A DNA stretch of 64,000 bases from Symbiodinium natans (GCA_905221605.1 CAJNDS010002213.1:250001-314000), one strand, 5' to 3'. Counted from the first letter of the stretch, positions 22,206 to 34,533 are shown. Numbers and translations are program-made. The notes: generated by a model from the sequence alone, not told the origin.

Positions 22206-22586
22206 GTTGGACGGCCAGACCTTATGATACCAGGGCGGCGGACGGCTCCTCGTCCCCGGCGCCGGACGCCTGAACTGCCGAGGAGTTCGGGCACAGCGCT
22301 GAAAGGGCCGGGGTCTACGCGCGTATTGGGTTTAGGGTTTAGGGTTTAGGGCTTAGGGGGCTTAGGCCCTGAACACTGTTAACCCTGAGCTCTAAACAAA
22401 AAACCCCACCTCGAGGCGCTAGAGGCCATGCCCCCCCCCCCCCCCCCTCCATGTTGGTTACCGAACTTCCTCATCCTGGTGTCCTACCCTCGAAACAGGA
22501 TTCCCCAAAAAAGAGCGGTTTGGGGTTGCAGCCTCTGCAGTTAGCGTTTTCGGTTGAGGATTCTAGAAATGTCTCCCCAAGTCATG

Positions 22587-23175
22587 AGCTTCGGGTTTAG
22601 GGTTTAGGGTTTAGGGTTTAGGGTTTAGGTTTTAGGGTCTAGGGTCTAGGGTTTGGGGTTTGGGGCTAGGGTTCAGGGTAAACCCTACCATTGCACACAG
22701 CGCACTCAACTCCTTTGTTCGCAAGTCTCCAATGTCTATTGCGAGGCTGAAGTAAAGGCTTAGGCGATAGGGTGTGTTCATGTTTCGGCTCAAGGTTTAA
22801 ACACTTAACAAGTCACCCTAAACCCTAAACGCCAAACCCCAAACCCCAAACCCGAAACCCTAAACCCTAAACCCTAAACCCTAACCCTAAACCCTAAACC
22901 CTAAACGACGGGTTGATTCAAACTGGGGTGAGTTAAGGGCCTCCGTCCGAGCATACAGGGCGCCACTGGCGGCCGCGAGCAGCAGACGTGAGGCAGGGAC
23001 CTCCAAGGGCTTTTTGGATAAGGGCTTAGGGTGGTTTTGGGTTTAGGGTAGTAGGGTTTAAGGCTATTGAGTGGGTTTAGGGTTTAGGGTTTAGGGTTTA
23101 GGGTTTAGGCTTTAGGGTTTAGGGTTTGGGGTTTAGGGTTTAGGGTTTGGGGCGTGGGGTTTAGGGTTTAGGGTG
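22587..23175. repeat. Telomeric arrays, alternating
   Basis: TTTAGGG with TCTAGGG and TTTGGGG variants at 22587-22682, CCCTAAA at 22815-22910, TTTAGGG at 23076-23175. Confidence 0.9.
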
Positions 23176-24141
23176 TGGGAGGGTTGAGGGGTGCAGGTCT
23201 TTGAGGCTTGAAGGGCTCTAGGCTTTGGAATTTTGGGCCTTCTGGCATTGCGGAGAGGCTTGGGCTTTCGAGGGAGCAAGTTTGCTGATTCCCAAAAGCC
23301 AGGTAAATCCTAAACACTCAAAAACCCTAAACCCGTTCTGGACTTGGGGGGGCTGTTGCGGAAACCGCGCAGAAACCCACAGAGTCTTGCGACTGTAGCT
23401 TCCTCACAACTTGGGGTCCAGGTTTAGGACTTTGCAGTTAGACATTTACAGTCCGGGTTACGCGTTTAAAGCTGGCCCTTCAAGAGCCTCTGAAACACGT
23501 TCCTAATCAGAGAGATCCTGAGTATTTATATAGAAACACAACACATCCCAAGGGCACAGCGAGGTAGCCCATAAAAAGCCAAAGTCGAACTTGATACAAG
23601 TGGACATACTTGGCATGGCTTACCCTCAACCCAAAACCACTACTACTCCAATTGGACCTTGCGAGCTCTACTTGAAAGCTCACGGGTAGCAATTGTATTA
23701 GTCGGGCTGCCGGTGCCTCAAAAACGGTTCTTAATCATACTCTAGTCCGGGACGCCCTGAATCCTAAACCCTGCATACTCTGAATCCGAAACCGGGAACC
23801 CTAAACCCCAAAGCCTAAACGCAAGTAAGTAAGCGAAACCTGAAACTGGGAGCGGGCATATATATATATATATATATCAAAAATTAAAAACAAGAATAAC
23901 AAACAACCAGCCCCGAAGCTAGCAACTGGGGGCCCCAGCACGCTCGGCAGCCTCACCGGCCAATAGAACCTGCAGAACTTAGACGCTTGCAGGGTTCGGG
24001 TTGGGGGCTCGGGGGGGTTTGGGGTTTAGGGTTCCCTCACTACCCTATCTTATAAGATTCGCTCCCCCTCCTAGCACACCTCTTGAAACCCCGCAAATAA
24101 ACGCTCCCACTCGACCCCTGCCCCTCTTGAAAAGCTGAGGC

Positions 24142-24488
24142 TCCCGTCAACCCTAAACCCTAAACTGCCCTGAAACCTTAAACTTTCAACCCTAAACCCT
24201 AAACCCGAAAGCTTAAGCCCTAAACCCTCAACCCCCCCTCGTCGCCCCTGGCACCCTAAACCCTAAACCCTAAACCCTAAACCCGAAACCCTAAACCCTA
24301 AACCCTAAACCCTAAACCCTAAACCCTAAACCCTAAACCCTAAAGCGCCCCATCACCAAGTCCCCTGGCCAGGTCGGCGAGCTCCCCGGCTCGAATGAAA
24401 TCCAACACAGCCGGCGCACGCTGCTCCTGCGGTTTTAGGGTTTAGGGTTTAGGGTTTAGGGTTTAGGGTTTAGGGTTTAGGGTTTAGC
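24142..24488. repeat. CCCTAAA then TTTAGGG arrays
   Basis: Degenerate CCCTAAA at 24142-24240 and a clean CCCTAAA array at 24253-24345 (about 13 units). An 85-bp GC-rich island follows, then clean TTTAGGG at 24432-24488. Confidence 0.93.
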
Positions 24489-24502
24489 ATAAGGCTCACA
24501 GA

Positions 24503-24705
24503 TCTTGAGGGTTGAGGGTTTGAGGTTGTGGGTTAAGGGTTTGAGGTTGTCGGTTTGAGGGTTTGAGGGTTTGAGGGTTTGAGGGTTTGAGGGTTTGAGG
24601 GTTTGAGGGTTTGAGGGTTTGAGGGTTTGAGGGTTGGAGGGTTTGAGGGTTTGAGGGTTTGAGGGTTTGAGCGTTGCAGCTTTGAGGGTTGAGGGTCGAG
24701 GGTTT
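24503..24705 (+). repeat. Homogenised TTTGAGGG octamer array
   Basis: About 20 units of TTTGAGGG with rare variants (TTGGAGGG, TTGTGGG). The same octamer is the second block of the array at 13498-13680, so it either arose twice or was transferred between sites. Confidence 0.95.
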
Positions 24706-27700
24706 AGGGTGCCGATGTTGTTTTGGAGAAGCAGGTGTATGATTTAAAGCTTAATCGTGCACGGCTGGCCTGTCCGTATGATTCTGAATCTTGCTGTTTT
24801 GCTCTCCCGTCTATCCGCTCCTCTCTCGCTCCCATGTGGGGGTGAGTATTGAGATTCTAGACCCAAGAAAAATATAAGGGAAACCCAAACCCTAAAAATG
24901 AAAGGGAATAAGGGCCTACTGAGTGTCTTGAGCAGGGGTGTCTGCCACCCGACTGGTGCCCCATCTGTGGCTGTGAGCCGACCCGCAAATTTATCATCTA
25001 TATAGGCAGCATGTTCACTCACAACATGCCCAGAACATAAGCATCCAACAACGCCTGCGCCTTAAACAAAGGCTTCGGGTTTATGGCGTAATTCAGTACT
25101 CCAGTAATTCAGGCCCACTTCCTTTTTGAAAGGAACCAAAAACCCTAAGCTCTCAACCAGAACGGACCACAGTTGTCCCAAAATCCACCTACGCAAAACC
25201 CTTGATCCAAACCCAACAGATTCCAGCCTATCAACACCAAGCCTCGTCACTACCACATGAAAAACGCTATCTTCCTGGGAATGAAATTCGCTAGGAAAAA
25301 ATATGGTTGGCTATTGTCATGTCAACATACCCGTACCACAGGACTTTTGACAACCCTCTTTTGTATATTGGCTCTTGCAACTGCAAAAGAGTATCACGTG
25401 GCACCCAACTTGCCTGCCATGACCGTGCTTGTAGGGAGCTGGGCGCACGACGCGGCTCCTCCAAACGCTGGCTGTTTTTAAGTGCTTGGCTCCCATGGTG
25501 TGCCCCATATCCCCTAAACATTGTTTTAGGGTTAAAAGTTTAGGGCTTTTGTTGTTTAACGGTGAATTTCTATTCTTTTGCGGTGAGAGTAGAAGGCTTA
25601 AGACCATAACTATAACACATCTCGGGACACTTGAGCCCATGGATCGCCCCCTTCTGAGATGGGGTGCGTCAGTTTAGGATGTAGGAGTTTGGGATTTGAC
25701 CTTCTAGGATTCTAGGCTTCATAAGGTCCGCCATTTACGGGTTGGGTAACCAAGCATGCCACGACACTTCACTGCGATGCATTACGAGGCATTACGCTGC
25801 TCTATTTGACATGTATGAACGTACCCTAGTTGTCCCTGCAATATATTCAAGTACAGTGCATTCGATGCCCAAGGAACTGTGACCACATCCACATTCACAT
25901 TCGCTTCCACGTATATGCATGTACACATGCAGGTAGTATACACATGCACACGCGGGCATGTGTTCGGATGCATCTGTGACTTCAATGTAAACCTCAACTG
26001 CCCAGCATCCTTGCTGGAGCCGTTTGAAGACGCGGCCATTGCAGCGAAAGCCAGGGTTCAGGTGTTATAACGAGAGGGCAGTGTGTGTGTGTGTGTGTCG
26101 AAGTGGCTGGGATCCCGGGACATCTAGGGTTCAGGGTCTAATCGCACGGTGCAGGAATATTTCATCTTCAGGCGACGGGCTGGTGCAACACCTCAAATCT
26201 CAAGCTCTGGATCCCTAAAACCTCGTCTCTCTTGGGACAGATAAGAAGACCAGGGTTCCTAAACCTTAAACCCTGAATCCTGCAAAGTTCTTGGAGTACA
26301 ACCTGGGTCAAACCTGTTCTCTTCATGTCGTGACGCTGTTGATCACCATGATTGTGACGACGACTGCTTTAACAGGCGGGAGTGGCCCGGAACTTCGAGT
26401 TTCATGGGCAGGTTGAGGGTTAGGGTTGCGCCTCGCAGTGTTTCGTTCTGAAGCTTGCATATGGAAGAGCAGCAGACAATTGATCTGACTATGAAATTAC
26501 TGTGCTTGGAATTATGCAAAATGCAAAAAAACAAAAATGTAAATATCTTTTCTGAAAAATCTTTCGTTTTTCACGCTCGTCAGGAAAGTACATTTGCCAA
26601 GGCGACCCTTGCCGAAAGTGAAACAGGTAGTATTGGGAAAATTGCTGTAGTGGAATCAGAATGGAATCATAGTTGCCAGGATCCCATTTTCCAGGTTCAT
26701 GCATGGCCAACCATATTGCAACCGTATTCAAACTACAAAAAGAACTTTTCCTGTACTTTTTAATTTAACAAACAGCGCGCGGCAGGCAAACGTTGGTGCA
26801 GTGAATGCGATCCACAAGGTTATCCAGTACAGTTTTTATCTAACAATTCATAACGGCGACACTCCGAACCGTGAGGAGCTGCATCACTGAGATCGTGAGA
26901 CGTCACAGAGTCCTTGACGATGAACCTTCTTGTAACCGCGGAGACATCGATGCACGAAGGCCCCAAACCTTAAATATGATGCGCGCACGCTCAGTTGCCT
27001 TGAGGTACTTCTTGGTGTTGCGATGGCAGGATCGGATTGCAGCCTGGGAGTTTGAGGCTGCACCTGGGCTCCTTCCGGTGTCTGCTATTGGGACAGTGCA
27101 TATGCAAGGATTCTACCGACACATGTTAGGATTACCGGAGGGTCGGTGATATGAGTGTTTCGCAAAACATAAGGCAGCTTGCGGGCCTCCATGTGTTATA
27201 ACGTAGAGACCCAGAATAAAGCACGGGTCATTGATCGTATCCTTCCAGCGATGGCTGGCGAAATGTTGCCTTCCCTCGGGAAGCCATCAAGAGACCTCAG
27301 TTCCGATAAAACACCCTTAGGTAAGCTGTTAGTCGAGTTGGCTTCCTGCACACTTGCAGAAGCCAGAAACCTGCTCGATCCTTGGCAGAAATTGGCTTCG
27401 TGCGCTGGCGTGACTCTGCCTGATGCGAGGTTTCGATGGAGAACTGTCACACGATAGACCCGAAGTACAATGGGAATGGGAACACGTGCAATCTTTTCGG
27501 GGAATAGTCAGAGAGTGATTCAACAGAATCTCAACAGCCAGAACCACGACTATGCTCTTGACATGTGCAAATGACCTTCGAAACGTCCCCAAGAAATCTT
27601 TCTTCACATCATGGCACCGAACATGCAACATTCGCAAGCCCAATGGAATGAAGCAGAGAGCCTTTCTCAATCGAACCTCCCATGCATCCTGCCACGGGCC

Positions 27701-28596
27701 CTGCGCCAAGAACCACTTATTGGGTCCTACTATCGTTACTATACCCCTTCGCCATCAGGCCGAAACCAACAATCCCTAGAACACGTCCAGGTATGTGGCT
27801 CAATTTCAAGATATTCCCACGCCTGTAAAGGTCCAAATCCTCCAGACAACTGGCGCGGCAGTGTTGGGATAAAGACCTTCTAGACGCTCCAAGACGGGAT
27901 CTTGAGACGGCACGAAGACAAGCATCTGACCCAAGACAGCTCACCAATCTTTAAGCCCTCACAACCGATGCACTTTCTTAGGGACAGCTTGTCCTGTTGG
28001 CCTGCTTAGCTGCTGAGTTCAGAAGCCCCCAAAAATGTGTACACTTTCAGTTTTGTTTCGGGGATTATTAGGATCCCAAAAGGTGTAAAGTGTTTTCATT
28101 CGGCTGCTATGCCTGCCACTCTTCCATGCACAAGCACAGCGCTGAGGATGTTGAGGCGCAAGGGTATCCCCATTGGGAACCTCCAAGATACCCCCAAAAG
28201 CGCCAGAATTCTTGCTGGAACCCCAAACAGGACACCTGCAAGTTGAGAAGCCGCCACCTAGAAGTTGCATCTGGGAAGATTGCCTTTGCATCTCAGGAAA
28301 AGATGCTGAAGAAAGGGCCAAGGTGCAAAACACACCGCGATAACATTAAACCCTAAGCCCGAACCGCTGGGGTTGGGGAAGGCTCGGAAGTCAATGACGA
28401 AGCAGCACCTTCTTTTGCGTGCTCTCGCGGCGCATCAAAGCAATCTCGTAGTCTGACAATCATATGGGCACATCTCAACTTCTGGCCATGTCTGCTGCCT
28501 TATACATCGGGTGCAGGGTCTCGGGCAGCCGCTTGGAACGGCAATTTAAGAAGCAAGACCAGGATGTTGAGGCCCAAACTTGCGGCTGAGCCCTTG
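24706..28596. other. Telomere-array-free unique island of about 3.9 kb
   Basis: Nearly free of telomeric heptamers and more AT-rich than its surroundings, with a GT microsatellite at 26081-26098. Several ORFs of 60-126 codons occur on both strands. One at 25257-25481 has a short hydrophobic stretch resembling a signal peptide, and one at 26455-26763 is Lys-rich. None has a domain I recognise or clear splice structure, so no gene is called. It could be a decayed gene, an insertion, or an intron-rich gene with small exons. Confidence 0.55.
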
Positions 28597-28625
28597 GCGC
28601 GCGCGCGAGCGCGCGCGCGTTTTTC
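28597..28625. other. Alternating GC tract with a T run
   Basis: About 24 nt of alternating G and C with a single break, followed by ttttt. Such DNA can form left-handed Z-DNA or a strong hairpin. It marks the right edge of the array-free island. Confidence 0.75.
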
Positions 28626-28845
28626 TTGTCACCTTCCCCACTCCCTTACAATCCTAAGCCAAAGCTCCCACGGCCGTAGATGAAAACCTGCCACCCTAAG
28701 CCCTAAACCTCCTGAGCCCGAAGCTCTCAACCCTAAACCGCAAACTAGCAATTCCGGATGCTGACCTTCACCAGCCCGAATCCTACATACCTGAATACGC
28801 CGCATGACAGCGGAGGGCCAGAAATACTAAGCCAGCCAACAAGCA

Positions 28846-29205
28846 ACCCTAAACCCTAAGCCCGAAGCCCTATAAACCCTAAACCCTAAACCCTAAACCC
28901 GAAACCCGAAGCCCTGTCGGATTCTGGCTTGGTAAGTTTGAGGGTTGTTTTTGTCCGGGGCGACGCCGCGCGGCTCCGCCTCTGCACTTTGTCCACGCAA
29001 TTGAGCGGCAAGGCTTTAAATCTGCCCCAATGTTGGCAGCCAAGGGGCTTTCAACCTCCCTTCCTTTTGGGGTTTAGGGTTTATAGGGTTATAGGGTTAT
29101 AGGGTTATAGGGTTATAGGGTTATAGGGTTATAGGGTTATAGGGTTATAGGGTTTAGGGTTTAGGGTTTAGGGTTTAGGGTTTAGGGTTTAGGGTTTACG
29201 GTAAC
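28846..29205. repeat. CCCTAAA array, then TTATAGGG octamer array grading to TTTAGGG
   Basis: CCCTAAA/CCCGAAG units at 28846-28915. At 29083-29154 nine units of TTATAGGG follow one another, and the array then switches without spacer to about seven TTTAGGG units (to 29205). The variant carries both an insertion and a base change and is fixed in its block. Confidence 0.95.
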
Positions 29206-29316
29206 ATCCGAATCCTAAAACTCAACTTAACTCTGCTTAGATGCTACAGGATGAGCCGGAGCCCGGCATTCGTGCTCAGAGGCTGCGTAGTGACGGGGGG
29301 AGGGCGGGGGCCAAAT

Positions 29317-29940
29317 CAATACCTAAACCCTAAACCCTAAACCCTAAACCCTCTGTAACGCCGGTCATACCATAGCTTTGGGGCTTCGGGAAGTTTGAAA
29401 GCTGCTCCAAACCCTGGGATGGCCCCTTAAGACTCTCTGAAAAATGTTGTCCTGAAGATGATCCTCTTAAGCCCAGTTAAGGGTACATATGAAATGGTTT
29501 AGGGTTTAGGGTTTAGGGTTTAGGGTTTAAGGTTTAGGGTTGTCCCAGAGCCTACCTGGAAACAAGTCGGGGTGTTTCTAGGGGTGGAGGACGTTGCTCT
29601 GCCCAGCGGAGAGTTCGAGGTTCTTTGGAATGGCGCTGAGGATTTCGGCATGTGGCTTTTCAATTTGTTTTTTAGCTCGGGGTTTTGGAGTCGATAAGGG
29701 TCTGGGTTTAGGGTTCCGGGTTTGGGGTTTAGGGTTTCGGGTTTGGGATTCAGGGTTTAGGGTTCAGCGTTCAGCATTCTGGCTTCAGGCTTCAGGGTGT
29801 ACCGTGCGTGAGAATGTACATCTTGACACCCCGAGGCCCTCCACTCGCCTACAACGCACGCTTCTCAAAACCTGTCAGGAAATGGTTCCCAGACGCGAAC
29901 TTTAAAATTGGGTTTAGGGTTTAGGGTTTAGGGTTTTTAA
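29317..29940. repeat. Short telomeric arrays and a repeat-translated ORF
   Basis: CCCTAAA at 29317-29355, TTTAGGG at 29496-29542, degenerate TTTGGGG/TTTCGGG at 29700-29775 and TTTAGGG at 29909-29937. The 103-codon ORF at 29594-29905 runs through the degenerate array and is not called a gene. Confidence 0.85.
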
Positions 29941-29942
29941 AA

Positions 29943-29992
29943 GGGCACCCGTTTTGGCTTAAAAAAAGGGGCTTGTACAAGGGAACCCAATC
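29943..29992 (+). repeat. Dispersed repeat, copy 2
   Basis: Diverged relative of the sequence at 19938-19985; see there. It lies a few bases to the right of a TTTAGGG array. Confidence 0.5.
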
Positions 29993-30207
29993 CCTAAAAA
30001 ACGGGCCAATGGGGCCTGCTCTGTCTGGATCCTAGGAACTCCCTTCTCCAACAAACAGGGAATGCACAAAAAAGTAAACTTAAATCACTTGGTTGCGTGA
30101 GTCTGCTGCTCAAACTCATGGCTCCACCAGCTCAGCGCTGTCCTCCGCACGTGGCCAAGGTTGGCTTCGACTGCAAGAAAAACAGGGAGCTCCATGCCTT
30201 GTTTGTT

Positions 30208-30325
30208 TGGGTTTAGGGTTTAGGGTTTAGGGTTTGGGTTTAGGGTTTAGGGTTTAGGGTTTAGGGTTTAGGGTTTAGGGTTTAGGGTTTAGGGTTCAGG
30301 GTTTAGGGTTCAGGGTTTAGGGTAA
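30208..30325 (+). repeat. TTTAGGG array
   Basis: About 16 units, mostly perfect, with TTCAGGG units at the right end. Confidence 0.96.
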
Positions 30326-30442
30326 AAAGGCCCTAAAGGCCCTTAAGGCCTGAACCCTAAGCGCCAAAGGTCCTAAACCCGGAAGGCTTCGGAGGCAAGC
30401 CTCCTAGTGGTCACTGCTTCAAACTCTTGTGCCAACTGGAGG

Positions 30443-30570
30443 GGCCCTAAACCCTAAACCCTAAACCCTAAACCCTAAACCCTAAACCCTAAGCCCTAAG
30501 CCCTAAGCCCTAAGCCCTGAACCCTAAGCCCTAAGCCCCAAGCCCTAAGCCCTACCCCCTACCCCCTACC
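30443..30570 (-). repeat. CCCTAAA to CCCTAAG array
   Basis: Canonical CCCTAAA (30443-30490) switches to CCCTAAG (30490-30555) and ends in CCCCCTA units. Two blocks of uniform units lie side by side. Confidence 0.9.
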
Positions 30571-30806
30571 CCCGCCCCTTGAGGACTTTTGGGGCTTCGT
30601 CAAGGGACTAAAGGAGGGACCCTTCTCAGGGACCTTATAGAGGATTCTTGGGTGTTATTTAGGGGGGTAGTTAGGCAACTGCATAGGGGGCTTTACAAGG
30701 TAGGGTCCCTCCTTATGCCCCTTGATTTTAGGGTTGAGGGCTTAGGGGGCTCTGTTGGCCCTGTGCCCCAAAGGTTGGGTGGGCCACCACTGACCCTACA
30801 AACTTT

Positions 30807-31975
30807 TTAGGGTTTAGGGTTTAGGGTTTGGGGTTTAGGGTTTAGGGAATGGGACCTTATCACAGGAAGCCCAGAGTTGTCTGTCAAGCCCCGGAACCCC
30901 CTCCAACGCCGGACTCCACATCCCAGAAGCCCCACCCCAACACCCCAAAATCCTTGAAACCTGCAACCCTAAACCGTAAACCCTACAACCCCTGAACCCT
31001 GAACCCTGAACCAACCCTAAACCCTAAGCCCTAAACCCTAGACTCTAAACCCTAAACCCTAAACCTCCCTGGCATCTTCCGGGTCCAGTTTGTCCAGAAG
31101 CTCCGAGTGGGTTCCTTGCAGGGCATGGCAGGGGTTCCGCGCGTGAGGGCGCCGTGCGGGCACCCACCTACTTGGCAAAAGCAGACCCCAAACTCAAAAC
31201 TCTAAACCCTAAGGCCTAGATAAACCTGAAGCCCTCAAACCCTAGATAAACCCTAAGGCCTAGATAAACCCTAAACCCTGGATGAACCCTAAACTCTAGA
31301 TAAACTCGAAACACAAAAACGCCCCAAGTGCACTGTACACCCTCAACACCCCAGACCGACTCGATAGGGCCCTAGGATTGAAACCTTCAGAAGGCTGACC
31401 CCCACCTCCCACCCCCCCCCCCCCCCCGCCGGCGGTTTAGGGTTTAGGGTTAGGGTTTGGGAATTAGGGTTTCGGGCGGGCCAGGGTTGACGCTTTGGGG
31501 TCTGGTGGTACTTTACTTGGATCCCAGCGACCTTGGTCTTTTTGGCAACTGTAAAAAAAAGCCCTGAGACCCCACTGGGAGATTTGCTAGAACTTAAACG
31601 ATCAAAGGAGCCCTGTGTTGACCCTGATGTCGCCACTGGAGATCCGCTTCAGGGTTCAGGAGATATGGGGTTCAGGGCAGCGACCACCAGAAATTTCAGG
31701 GTTTCGGGTTTAGGTTTTGGGGTTTGCGGCTGAGGGCCCAATGTCCGGGGCTCCCGACGCATGGGGTACAAGGTACCCGTGTGCCTGGGCACGAGGTGCT
31801 ACCCACCAACCCTAACACCCGAAATGTTGCACCCTAAGCCCCAAACATTCCATCCTAAACCCTGAACCCAGAACCCAGCACCCAGAACCCTGAACCCTAA
31901 ACCCTACACCCTAAACCCTAAACCCTAGACCCTAAACCCCAAACCCTAAGCCCTAAACCCTGAAACCCTCAAACA
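30807..31975. repeat. Scattered telomeric arrays and degenerate islands
   Basis: TTTAGGG at 30807-30848, CCCTAAA with CCCTGAA at 30966-31068, a cctagataaaccctaa repeat at 31216-31310, poly-C at 31412-31427 followed by TTTAGGG at 31437-31480, and CCCTAAA/CCCAGAA at 31848-31975. Confidence 0.85.
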
Positions 31976-32401
31976 CCCCCCTAGGGTTTACGGTTTACGG
32001 TTTACGGCTTAGGGTGTAGGGTTGAGGGTTTAGGGTAAACACAAAAGCCAAGTGAAGAATGGCTTTCTGCTACTGTTGCCGGCACACTTCACAAGCAGGG
32101 ACATGTAGGGCTTGGGGGAAGGTGCTTCTCAACAGTCCTAGCCCCACAAAGCTACCTGCAAGGCTCTGAACCCTAAAGCTACACCCTGCATGAGCCCCGA
32201 GCCCTGGAGGCTTGGAAGATGGGCTACGGGCGAGGGGTCTAGGGTTTCAGGTTTTGGGTTTCGGGTTTATAGGCCTTCACTCATGTTTTACTCTGCGCCT
32301 ATGGGCTTGCAAAGACGTGGGAGCTGAAAAGCTGGCCCGACGACATGTCCAGTTCCGTTAGTGACGATTTTTTGGGGTTCAGGTTTAGTTTTGTTTTGTT
32401 T

Positions 32402-32482
32402 GTGGTTGTGGTGGTTGTGGTGGTTGTGGTGGTTGTGGTGGTTGTGGTGGTGGTGGTGGTGGCGGTGGTGGTGGTGGTGGTG
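32402..32482 (+). repeat. GGT/GTTGTG trinucleotide tract
   Basis: TGGTTGTGG repeats pass into pure GGT repeats with one GCG. Purely low-complexity. Confidence 0.92.
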
Positions 32483-32640
32483 AGATAGGCTTCGGCTTAG
32501 CGTGTAGGGTTGGGATCCGTGAAGATGAGAGGCCGTGATCCATGCCGGCTGACCCGAAATATAGCGAAACCCTAAACTTTCAGCCCCAACCCTGGTAGCC
32601 CACTACGCATATAATAAGAAAGGTACCCTTTTTGTTGGTT

Positions 32641-32662
32641 GGTTACTTTCAAGAAAGTAACC
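32641..32662. other. Perfect 10-bp inverted repeat
   Basis: ggttactttc and gaaagtaacc flank a 2-nt centre. The surroundings (gttggttggttac) are unique in the window. Confidence 0.7.
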
Positions 32663-32736
32663 CAAAACCAAAAACCACTGGGCGATCATGCAACCCTGTA
32701 CGAATTGAGCCCAACATCCTGACACCCGAAGCCCTA

Positions 32737-32848
32737 AAGGGTTTAGGGTTTAGGGTTTAGGGTTTAGGGTTTAGGGTTTAGGGTTTAGGGTTTAGGGTTT
32801 AGGGTTTAGGGTTTAGGGTTTAGGGTTTAGGGTTTAGGGTTTAGGGTC
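32737..32848 (+). repeat. Perfect TTTAGGG array
   Basis: About 16 uninterrupted perfect TTTAGGG units, the cleanest array in the window, suggesting a recent origin or gene conversion. Confidence 0.97.
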
Positions 32849-32974
32849 CTAAGCAAGGCCCGCACAGCATCATGAAGAACTGAAGGCGACCGGCGGTCGT
32901 CCTTGCACGCTTCAGCAGTCTTTCTGCCCACTGCACCCTTCAAGATTCCTAACTTGAAAGCCAGGAGGTTCCAC

Positions 32975-33500
32975 CACCCTAAACCCTAAACCCTAAACCC
33001 GAAACCCTAAACCCGAAACCCTAAACATACCTAGAAGGGGAGATGTGCAATGGGCCACGGGTTGAGGTGAACGAAGAGGCAGGGCGGGGTTGGTTGGTGG
33101 GTGTGTCATTTCGTCCTGTGTAGCTTGTTCAGCCCTTTAACCCCAAAACGCTTCATGACCCCCCTGACCGGAATCTCTGAAGCCCTTCCTCCCACATTCC
33201 AGCCTTTCACAGCCCAGAGCCCACTGCACACCCACTTGCTCCTCCTAAACCCTAAACCCTAAACCCCAAACCCCAAACCCTAAACCCTAAACCCCAAACC
33301 CTAAACCCTAAACCCTGTAGCGTTCCAGAGCCTTCCTTCTTTGAGAGCGCGTTCGCCCCCCGGGACCCCCCCCCCACAAGTTAAGCCTCAGGTCTGACAC
33401 CCAACAGTTTAGGTTTAGGGTTTAGGGTTTAGGGTTTAGGGTTTAGGGCTTAGGGCTTAGGGTTTAGGGTTTAGGGTTTAGGGTTTAGGGTTTCGGGCTT
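32975..33500. repeat. CCCTAAA then TTTAGGG arrays
   Basis: CCCTAAA/CCCGAAA at 32975-33030, CCCTAAA/CCCCAAA at 33244-33320, TTTAGGG at 33409-33500 with two CTTAGGG units. Confidence 0.9.
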
Positions 33501-34319
33501 GGGGCTTGGGCTCGGTGGCCTCGCCTTTCCTTCAAGATGTCGGGCGGAAGGCTTGGAACTCGGAGTTTCTGAGCTAGCAGTAGACTTCACAAAAAGCCGG
33601 GTAGCCCAGTACCCAGCGCCCTGGGGTTTAGGGCTTAGGGGTTTAGCATCCAAAAAGTAGCACCCCCCAAATTTACGCTACGATTGGGTCATTCTTAGGA
33701 ACCCTTGAGGCGGAACTGGTTTTTGGATCCTCCCAGGAGGTCCTCTGACAAGGGTACCCTGTATTTTGCAAAACAGGAAACCGAGAACCTTAAAAAGGAT
33801 CAAAAGGCAGCTGGGCTGCCGAGAAAGAGAAGGCGCTTGTTAGTCGACCTCTCCGATCACCCAAATTGGCCAAAGCAGCTCCCTAAACCCTAAACCCCTG
33901 CTCCTCACTGGATCCTCTTTATCTGGATCTTCTGCAACGTTGTCGTCCTGGCCGACAGCCCATGCATCAAGGGCTTCCGCTTCAGCAGCTTCAGGACACT
34001 TGGAGTGGAGTCTTGCGGTTTAGGGTCTAGTGCTTAGGGAAGGAACCTCGGCAGGCGAGCAAATCGAGTGTGCGCTGACGAGAACCAGTATACTGTTACC
34101 ATTCTACTACGATTGCTACTACGTCTGTTGTTGTTGCAACCACTTTCGTTGTCTTTCTTGTTGCCACTATCACTACATGTTGTACTGGCACCTGTGGCTA
34201 TCATCACCGCACGGGCTGTAAAAAGCATACCCCGATCTTGGGAAATATCCCTAAACCCCCCTAAACCCTCCCTAAACCCATAAACCCAAACACTACCTGA
34301 TTTCAGGGCCCTAGAAATA

Positions 34320-34533
34320 GGCCCTAGAATCCAAACCCCTAAACCCCTAGAATCCAAACCCCTAAACTCCTAAACCCCTAAACCCCTAAACCCCTAAACC
34401 CCTAAACCCCTCAACCCCTAAACCCCTAAACCCCTAAACCCCTAAACCCCTAAACCCCTAAACCCCTAAACCCCTAAACCCCTAAACCCCTAACCCCTAA
34501 ACCCTAAACCCTAAACCCTAAACCCTAAACCCT
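34320..34533 (-). repeat. Homogenised CCCCTAAA octamer array
   Basis: About 18 units of CCCCTAAA (34355-34498) with one CCCCTCAA, followed directly by five CCCTAAA units. The extra C is in every unit of the block. Confidence 0.95.
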
